This document shows positions 23,958 through 28,848 of a DNA stretch of 28,848 nucleotides, one piece after another. Positions within the stretch are counted from its first letter, which is position 1. Each line of letters opens with the position of its first letter. The stretch covers positions 1-28,848 of the forward strand of contig JBELLF010000007.1 of NCBI GenBank assembly GCA_042088875.1, read 5' to 3'. The notes beneath the pieces were generated by a model. That model saw only the letters and a program-made list of their open reading frames with translations, searched no databases and was not told the DNA's origin. The stretch comes from Marisimplicoccus framensis_A. GTDB taxonomy: Bacteria > Bacteroidota > Bacteroidia > Flavobacteriales > Flavobacteriaceae. The position numbers and the translations under genes are program-made.

Positions 23958-24821
23958 ATGAGACAATTAAAAATAACAAAACAGGTAACTAATAGAGAGA
24001 CTGCATCTCTAGATAAATATCTTCAAGAGATTGGTAAGGTTGACCTTATTGCTGCAGAGGAAGAGGTAGAATTAGCACAAAGGATTAAAGCTGGAGATCA
24101 ATTCGCATTAGAAAAACTTACTAAGGCAAATTTAAGGTTTGTAGTATCTGTAGCTAAGCAATACCAAAATCAAGGATTAACACTTCCTGACCTTATTAAT
24201 GAAGGGAATCTTGGTCTAATTAAGGCCGCACAAAGATTTGATGAAACTAGGGGATTTAAATTTATTTCGTATGCTGTTTGGTGGATTAGACAATCAATTC
24301 TTCAAGCTTTAGCTGAACAATCACGAATTGTTAGATTACCATTGAATAAGATTGGCTCAATAAATAAAATAAATAAAACTTATGCGTTTCTAGAGCAAGC
24401 TCATGAAAGAGCACCTTCAGCAGAAGAAATTGCTAAAGAACTTGATATGACTGTTAATGATGTAAAAGAATCTCTAAAAAATTCTGGTAGACACGTATCA
24501 ATGGATGCACCTTTAGTTGAAGGAGAAGACTCTAATTTATATGATGTATTAAATAGTGGAGAATCACCAAACCCTGACAGACAACTTCTTCATGAATCAC
24601 TTAGAACTGAAATTGAAAGAGCTCTTGACACATTAACTCCTAGAGAAGCAGATGTTGTAAGGTTATATTTTGGTCTTGGTAACCAACATGCTATGACCTT
24701 AGAGGAGATCGGTGAAACATTTGATTTGACTAGAGAAAGAGTTAGACAAATTAAAGAAAAAGCCATCAGAAGGTTAAAGCATACCTCTCGAAGCAAGATA
24801 CTAAAAACTTATCTTGGATAA
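23958..24821 (+). CDS. rpoD: Primary RNA polymerase sigma factor (Bacteroidota type, short)
   Basis: The main sigma-70 factor. 287 residues, the normal short form in Bacteroidota: region 1.1 and the long non-conserved insert of E. coli RpoD are absent. Region 1.2 begins TASLDKYLQEIGKVDLI. Region 2 contains ANLRFVVSVAKQYQNQGL, LPDLINEGNLGLIKAAQRFD and the -10 recognition helix FKFISYAVWWIRQSI. Region 3 has PLNKIGSINKINK. Region 4 has LTPREADVVRLYFGLGNQH and the helix-turn-helix LTRERVRQIKEKAIRRLK for the -33 element. This protein is expected to read the TTG/TAnnTTTG promoters noted in the window. It follows pnp closely and may share its transcript. Confidence 0.98.
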   Translation: MRQLKITKQVTNRETASLDKYLQEIGKVDLIAAEEEVELAQRIKAGDQFALEKLTKANLRFVVSVAKQYQNQGLTLPDLINEGNLGLIKAAQRFDETRGFKFISYAVWWIRQSILQALAEQSRIVRLPLNKIGSINKINKTYAFLEQAHERAPSAEEIAKELDMTVNDVKESLKNSGRHVSMDAPLVEGEDSNLYDVLNSGESPNPDRQLLHESLRTEIERALDTLTPREADVVRLYFGLGNQHAMTLEEIGETFDLTRERVRQIKEKAIRRLKHTSRSKILKTYLG

Positions 24822-24880
24822 CTGAGCTCACTTGTTTATATCTTTTTTCGTATGATTTTCTGTATTACTATTTAAAACTT

Positions 24881-24888
24881 TATATTGG
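24881..24888 (+). promoter_or_regulatory. Possible rpe promoter -7 box (TATATTGG)
   Basis: One mismatch from TAnnTTTG, separated from the preferred rpe ATG by five bases (CTAAT). That is the same spacing as the perfect box before sucC. If used, the rpe transcript would be leaderless. No clear -33 TTG was found. Confidence 0.35.
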
Positions 24889-24893
24889 CTAAT

Positions 24894-25538
24894 ATGTCCG
24901 TTAAAGTATCTCCCTCTATTCTTGCAGCAGACTTTGCCAATTTATCTGTTGAGTGCTCTAAAATCGATAAAAGTAATGCTGATTGGTTTCATTTAGATGT
25001 TATGGATGGATTGTTTGTTCCAAATATATCTTTTGGGATGCCAATTGTTAAGACAATAAGGCAATTAACCAAAAAGCCTCTAGATGTCCACCTTATGATC
25101 GTAGAACCTGAAAAGTATGTAACTGAATTTATAAATATTGGATCTAACATAATTACAGTCCACATAGAGGCTACTAATAATTTAAATCTAATAATTAATA
25201 AGATTCATGAATCTTCAATAAAGTCTGGAATTGCTATAAATCCTGAAACTCCTATATCTGATTTAAATGAATACATTAACAAAGTTGATTTAATTTGCTT
25301 AATGGGAGTTAATCCTGGGTTTGCTGGTCAAAAATTTATTGAATCTACACATGAAAGACTTAAAGAATTAAAAGACTTAATTATTTCTTCTGGATCAAAT
25401 GCATTAATAGAAGTCGATGGAGGTGTAAACAAAGATAACTTTCAAGATCTTAAATCTAATGGAGCAGATGTTTTAGTTGCTGGAAGTTACATATTTAATT
25501 CACCTGATTATAATATTGCAATTGATGCTCTTAAATGA
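24894..25538 (+). CDS. rpe: Ribulose-phosphate 3-epimerase
   Basis: Interconverts ribulose-5-phosphate and xylulose-5-phosphate in the pentose phosphate pathway. A TIM barrel of 214 residues from the ATG at 24894 (MSVKVSPSILAADFANL), the family's usual N-terminus. A TTG at 24885 would add MAN and is not needed. Metal and substrate residues lie in FHLDVMDGLFVPNISFG, DVHLMI, TVHIEA, LMGVNPGFAGQKFI and IEVDGGVN. The last strand ADVLVAGSYIF binds phosphate. It lies 72 bases after rpoD. Confidence 0.96.
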   Translation: MSVKVSPSILAADFANLSVECSKIDKSNADWFHLDVMDGLFVPNISFGMPIVKTIRQLTKKPLDVHLMIVEPEKYVTEFINIGSNIITVHIEATNNLNLIINKIHESSIKSGIAINPETPISDLNEYINKVDLICLMGVNPGFAGQKFIESTHERLKELKDLIISSGSNALIEVDGGVNKDNFQDLKSNGADVLVAGSYIFNSPDYNIAIDALK

Positions 25539-25573
25539 GATAATTACTAAATTTATATACAGTAAAACTATAA

Positions 25574-26317
25574 ATGAACATATTCTTGAGAAATATATTA
25601 ATTTCTATTTTTTTATTGTCATTATCCTGTAATCCTCAAAATACTTCAGAAAATGACATAGACTATAGTAATATTGAGAATGAAAATTTTGAATCAAATG
25701 AAATTGATTTAATTAACTCAAGTATCTCAAAATTTAGTTTTCTAGCTTTGGGTGATAGCTACACAATCGGAGAAGGAGTAAACGAAAATGAAAGATGGCC
25801 AAATCAATTTGTAGAAGTTGCAGATGAAAATGGTCTAGACTTTGAAAAACCAGAAATAATAGCTGAAACTGGTTGGAAGACTTATGATCTTTTAAATGCA
25901 TTAAGTCAAACCAATTTTACTCAAAAGTATGACTACGTTTCTCTTTTAATTGGAGTAAACAACCAATTTAATTCAAGATCTATTGATGAATTTGAGAAAG
26001 ATCTTAACAAACTAATGGATAAGATGAATAGTCTTAAAAAAAGTAATGGAAATATCATTATTATTTCTATACCAGATTGGGGATATACTCCTTTTGGAAA
26101 TTTATATAATAGAGAAGAAATTTCATCTAAAATAAATTTATTTAACAATAGCTTAATAACTTTTGCAAATATTAATAGACTCAAGTATGTTGATGTTACA
26201 GAGATTTCCAGAAGAGCAATAAATGAAAGTAATTTAATAGCTTCTGATAATCTTCATCCAAGTGGATTGATGTACTTGGAATGGGCAAAAAAAATTTATG
26301 AAACTTGGATAGACTAG
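25574..26317 (+). CDS. SGNH/GDSL-family hydrolase lipoprotein
   Basis: 247 residues; the signal peptide ends LLSLSC (C19), followed by an Asn/Asp/Glu-rich spacer (20-50). The SGNH fold is complete. Block I is LALGDSYTIGEG with nucleophile S62, block II glycine is in ETGWKTYDLL (98-107), block III is LIGVNNQFN (125-133), and block V is ASDNLHPSG with D225 and H228. The family hydrolyses esters (lipids, acetylated sugars, thioesters); the substrate is not evident. It should act at the periplasmic or outer face. Its 3' end overlaps the start of kynU by 13 bases, so the two are translated from one mRNA. Confidence 0.92.
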   Translation: MNIFLRNILISIFLLSLSCNPQNTSENDIDYSNIENENFESNEIDLINSSISKFSFLALGDSYTIGEGVNENERWPNQFVEVADENGLDFEKPEIIAETGWKTYDLLNALSQTNFTQKYDYVSLLIGVNNQFNSRSIDEFEKDLNKLMDKMNSLKKSNGNIIIISIPDWGYTPFGNLYNREEISSKINLFNNSLITFANINRLKYVDVTEISRRAINESNLIASDNLHPSGLMYLEWAKKIYETWID

Positions 26318-27570
26318 AAGAATTAGCAAAAGAATTAGATTCAAAAGATAAACTAAATAAATTCAAAAGTGAATTCATCTATCCAGATGATAAATTATAT
26401 TTTGATGGTAATTCTCTAGGTCTACTTTCAAAAAAAACTAAAGAAGCCATTAATAAAGTTATAAATAATGAATGGGGGCAAAATCTTATCTCAAGCTGGA
26501 ATAATTCATGGATAAACCTGCCTAATAAAGTTTCTAAGAAACTTTCAACAATTTTAAATTCAAGTGAAACTGAAATATATGTAGGTGGATCTACTTCTTT
26601 AAATCTTTATAAGTTACTATTAAGTCTTATAAAAAGCAAAGACAGTATTACAAATATCTCTACTGATAATACTAATTTTCCTTCTGATAAATATATCTGC
26701 GAGGGCATTTGTAATGATTACAATTTAAAATTTAATCTTCTAGAGTATGATAATTATTTACCAGATATTGATGTGCTTGAGCAATTTATTAAGAATAATA
26801 ACGGTATTATTGTTCTATCACTAGTTACTTACAAATCTTCATATAGATATCCTGTAAAAAAAATAAATAGAATATGTCAAGAAAATGATAGCATTGTTGT
26901 TTGGGATTTAAGTCATGCAATTGGAGCTATAGATATTGATATGAAAGTCAATGATATTGATTATGCGATAGGTTGTACCTATAAATATTTAAATGGAGGT
27001 CCAGGGTCACCAGCTTTTATATATGCTAGAAATGAAAAACAGATAGGGCTTAAGTCCCCAATAAAAGGATGGTTTAGTCATTCAAATCCATTTAATTTCT
27101 CAAACACATATATTCAGTCAGAATCAATGAGTAAATTCTCCAGTGGAACACCCCATATAATTTCAATGTCTACTTTAGATTCTTCTTTAGACATAACTAT
27201 AAATGCTACAACAAAAAAATTAGAAAATAAAGCTATAGATCTTTATAATTTTTTTACTGAAATTTTTAATGATAGGTTAATGAATTTAGGATTTAAAATT
27301 ATTTCTCCTAAAAATAAAGATGATAGAGGTTCTCATATATCAATAGTCCATGAAGAATCTTGGAGAATAACAAAGTGCCTAACAGATCCAGAATATCATG
27401 GAGAAAAAAAGATTATTGTAGATTTTAGACCCCCTAATATAATTCGAATTGCATTAACACCCCTTTATATGTCGTTTAACGATATATATATAATTTGTAT
27501 TAGACTTATTAATATCATTGAGTCTAAAGAATATGAAAGCAAAGATGATTCTAAAAATATAGTTACTTAG
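26305..27570 (+). CDS. kynU: Kynureninase
   Basis: PLP enzyme that cleaves kynurenine or 3-hydroxykynurenine to anthranilate or 3-hydroxyanthranilate plus alanine, in tryptophan breakdown or NAD synthesis. 421 residues. Motifs: YFDGNSLGLLSKKT (32-45), WGQNLISSWNNSW (57-69), GGSTSLNLYKLL for PLP phosphate (94-105), DNTNFPSDKYI, WDLSHAIGAIDIDM (D201 and H204 by the cofactor), the Schiff-base lysine K227 in CTYKYLNGGPGS, and VDFRPPNIIRIALTPLY near the end. Start: TTG at 26305, because an in-frame TGA lies two codons upstream (26299) with no ATG between; it overlaps the hydrolase stop by 13 bases. No other kynurenine-pathway gene is in the window. Confidence 0.93.
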   Translation: MDRLEELAKELDSKDKLNKFKSEFIYPDDKLYFDGNSLGLLSKKTKEAINKVINNEWGQNLISSWNNSWINLPNKVSKKLSTILNSSETEIYVGGSTSLNLYKLLLSLIKSKDSITNISTDNTNFPSDKYICEGICNDYNLKFNLLEYDNYLPDIDVLEQFIKNNNGIIVLSLVTYKSSYRYPVKKINRICQENDSIVVWDLSHAIGAIDIDMKVNDIDYAIGCTYKYLNGGPGSPAFIYARNEKQIGLKSPIKGWFSHSNPFNFSNTYIQSESMSKFSSGTPHIISMSTLDSSLDITINATTKKLENKAIDLYNFFTEIFNDRLMNLGFKIISPKNKDDRGSHISIVHEESWRITKCLTDPEYHGEKKIIVDFRPPNIIRIALTPLYMSFNDIYIICIRLINIIESKEYESKDDSKNIVT

Positions 27571-27585
27571 AGATTCTACAACTTA

Positions 27586-28038
27586 TTAATTTGATAATTT
27601 ATTTTTAACTATCTCAGCTATTATTCTTCCCTCGGCTCTTCCTGATACTTTTTTATTAACTTCAGAAATCACAGTTCCCATATCTTTCATTGAGGAAGCA
27701 TTTAACTCAGTTATTGTAGTGTTGATTATTTCGATTAATTCTGTTTCATTTAGTTGTTCTGGTAGAAACTCTGAAATAATTTTTGATTGAGCAACTTCAA
27801 CATTTGCTAGATCTTCTCTATTTTGTTCGTTATAGATTTTTGCACTATCATTTCTTTGCTTAACAAGCCTTTGAAGAATTTTTATAATTTCATTCTCATC
27901 TAAAGTCTTATCTGAAGAAAACTTAGTCTTCTCTAGTAGAATTGCAGATTTAATCGATCTTAACGATTCTAGTCTAAGACTATCTTTTTTTTTCATTGAG
28001 TCTTTAATAGACTCATTTATTTGATTTTCTATATTCAT
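27586..28038 (-). CDS. yqeY: GatB/YqeY domain protein
   Basis: 150 residues, the normal size of stand-alone YqeY proteins. The helical YqeY/GatB-C-terminal domain spans almost all of it: MKKKDSLRLESLRSIKSAIL, LQRLVKQRNDSAKIYNEQNR, SEFLPEQLNETELIEIINTT and the end MKDMGTVISEVNKKVSGRAEGR (split as MKDMGTVISEVNKK, then VSGRAEGR). In GatB the domain binds tRNA. The role of the free protein is not established. It starts 5 bases after the putative ftsZ stop and is very likely co-transcribed with it. It converges on kynU with only 15 bases between stops and no terminator seen. Confidence 0.92.
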   Translation of the reverse strand: MNIENQINESIKDSMKKKDSLRLESLRSIKSAILLEKTKFSSDKTLDENEIIKILQRLVKQRNDSAKIYNEQNREDLANVEVAQSKIISEFLPEQLNETELIEIINTTITELNASSMKDMGTVISEVNKKVSGRAEGRIIAEIVKNKLSN

Positions 28039-28043
28039 TTTAA

Positions 28044-28848
28044 TTAATCTACGTTATCATTTAAATATGTATTAACATCTGGAAATTCTAATTTATTCTC
28101 TTCATTTAGAATAGTCTTTGAAAATATTTCATCACTTTCAGACTTTGAATTATTTATTTCAATACCCATTCTTTTATATGCTGGTATTTTTTCTAAATCT
28201 TCAATTGAAGAGTTATTACTTTTAAAAATATGGTTATATTTTTTTAAATTTTCCCTCCTAATTATATTTTCATTATCGGAATCCACCTCTATTGGTTTTT
28301 CAAATAAATAATTATCTTCTTGGTAATCTATGGTTTCATTATTGGATTCTTCTTCACCTGTTTTAATTTCTTCTATTTGATTTACATTATCATTAAGATC
28401 TAATTTTATAAACTCTATACCTTCCTCATCTTCATTATCCACATAAGAATTTATTTCATCAAATTGCGAAGTTTGTTCATCAACATTATTTTCTTCAAAG
28501 TCATTATTATTAATTACTTCTTTCTCCAAATTATCTGAAAATAGACCAAAGGATATTTCATCATAATTTTCTTGATTATCTATAATATCTAAATCCTCAG
28601 GTAAAACATGTTCAAAATCTATTATTTCAATTTCATTTATATCTATTAATTGTTCATCTGCCTCAACTACTTCATAGCTAATTTCTATGTTTCTTAAAAT
28701 TTCATTTATTTCACTCTCAATCTTCTTTTGTTGAAAATCGAATAGGCTTTCATCATTTGATTTATCTTCTATTATTTCAGTTTCCTCATCTAGATCTTCA
28801 TCAATTAATTTCTTTTCAAATGGATGATCTTCATCAAGTGTATAAATA
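28044..28848 (-). CDS. ftsZ: C-terminal linker and tail of cell division protein FtsZ (partial)
   Basis: The reading frame is open from the window's right edge to the stop at 28044-28046, giving 267 residues of the protein's C-terminal part. A start at 28529 is not real: that codon is TTG within the frame, and coding sequence continues upstream. The visible part is a disordered, very acidic stretch (Asp, Glu, Asn, Ile; for example FEKKLIDEDLDEETEII) followed by the conserved tail DLEKIPAYKRMGIE (28158-28199) and the end NTYLNDNVD. Bacteroidota FtsZ proteins carry such a long linker and a D-[LE]-x-x-IPAY-x-R peptide for FtsA binding, and ftsZ often precedes yqeY in Flavobacteriia (recalled). 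The GTPase domain is outside the window, so the call rests on tail and context. Confidence 0.75.
   Translation of the reverse strand, partial: IYTLDEDHPFEKKLIDEDLDEETEIIEDKSNDESLFDFQQKKIESEINEILRNIEISYEVVEADEQLIDINEIEIIDFEHVLPEDLDIIDNQENYDEISFGLFSDNLEKEVINNNDFEENNVDEQTSQFDEINSYVDNEDEEGIEFIKLDLNDNVNQIEEIKTGEEESNNETIDYQEDNYLFEKPIEVDSDNENIIRRENLKKYNHIFKSNNSSIEDLEKIPAYKRMGIEINNSKSESDEIFSKTILNEENKLEFPDVNTYLNDNVD

Noticed and set aside
28044..28529. A separate 161-residue acidic protein starting at 28529
   Set aside because: The start would be an in-frame TTG; the frame stays open to the window edge with the same acidic composition, and the tail matches FtsZ, so it is part of a longer gene.
1..28848. 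CRISPR arrays, tRNA/rRNA genes, insertion sequences, prophage or toxin-antitoxin genes
   Set aside because: No regularly spaced repeats, cloverleaf-type sequences, transposase or integrase motifs were recognised on reading through the window.

Overview
The window looks like a piece of chromosome from a marine-type member of the Flavobacteriia (Bacteroidota). This rests on four things visible in the sequence: strong A+T richness; promoter -7 boxes of the Bacteroidota form TAnnTTTG; almost no Shine-Dalgarno sequences; and gene families typical of the group (SusC/SusD pairs, a lipid-anchored TamA-like Omp85 protein, a short primary sigma factor without region 1.1, AccD without its zinc finger). 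Genus or species cannot be assigned from the sequence alone. No tRNA, rRNA, CRISPR array, insertion sequence or phage gene was recognised.

Layout. (1) 1-3890: the last codons of a + strand gene, a two-way terminator, then hsp20 and sucC on the - strand, and divergent from sucC the + strand genes lysA and an unknown secreted protein. (2) 4171-16784: two related three-gene sets, each susC-like receptor, susD-like lipoprotein and a third lipoprotein. They are separated by rlmB, and each set ends at a strong Rho-independent terminator. (3) 16939-26317: a housekeeping run on the + strand: tamL, fbaA, accD, rpsO, pnp, rpoD, rpe and a GDSL-type lipoprotein, the last overlapping kynU (26305-27570). 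(4) 27586-28848: on the - strand yqeY, and upstream of it the C-terminal part of what is most likely ftsZ, cut by the window edge.

How the genes work together. Each SusC/SusD pair should form a TonB-dependent outer-membrane pump: a barrel with a lipoprotein lid that captures an oligomeric nutrient at the surface. The third lipoprotein of each set is probably an accessory surface binder. The two third proteins share a central module but have different C-terminal halves, suggesting related machinery with different ligand preference. No glycoside hydrolase, sulfatase, lyase or peptidase lies beside them, so the substrate cannot be inferred. The other genes are core metabolism (TCA cycle, lysine/peptidoglycan precursor, glycolysis, fatty-acid synthesis, pentose phosphate, kynurenine), RNA and ribosome biology, transcription initiation, envelope biogenesis and division.

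Most notable: the duplicated triads with swapped C-terminal modules, a near-identical 13-base sequence directly before three start codons in those triads, two possible leaderless promoters (sucC, rpe), three TTG-initiated genes, a hairpin between rpsO and pnp, and the very long acidic FtsZ tail. I found no clear evidence of a wholly new system; the paired triads are the best candidate for unexplored biology.
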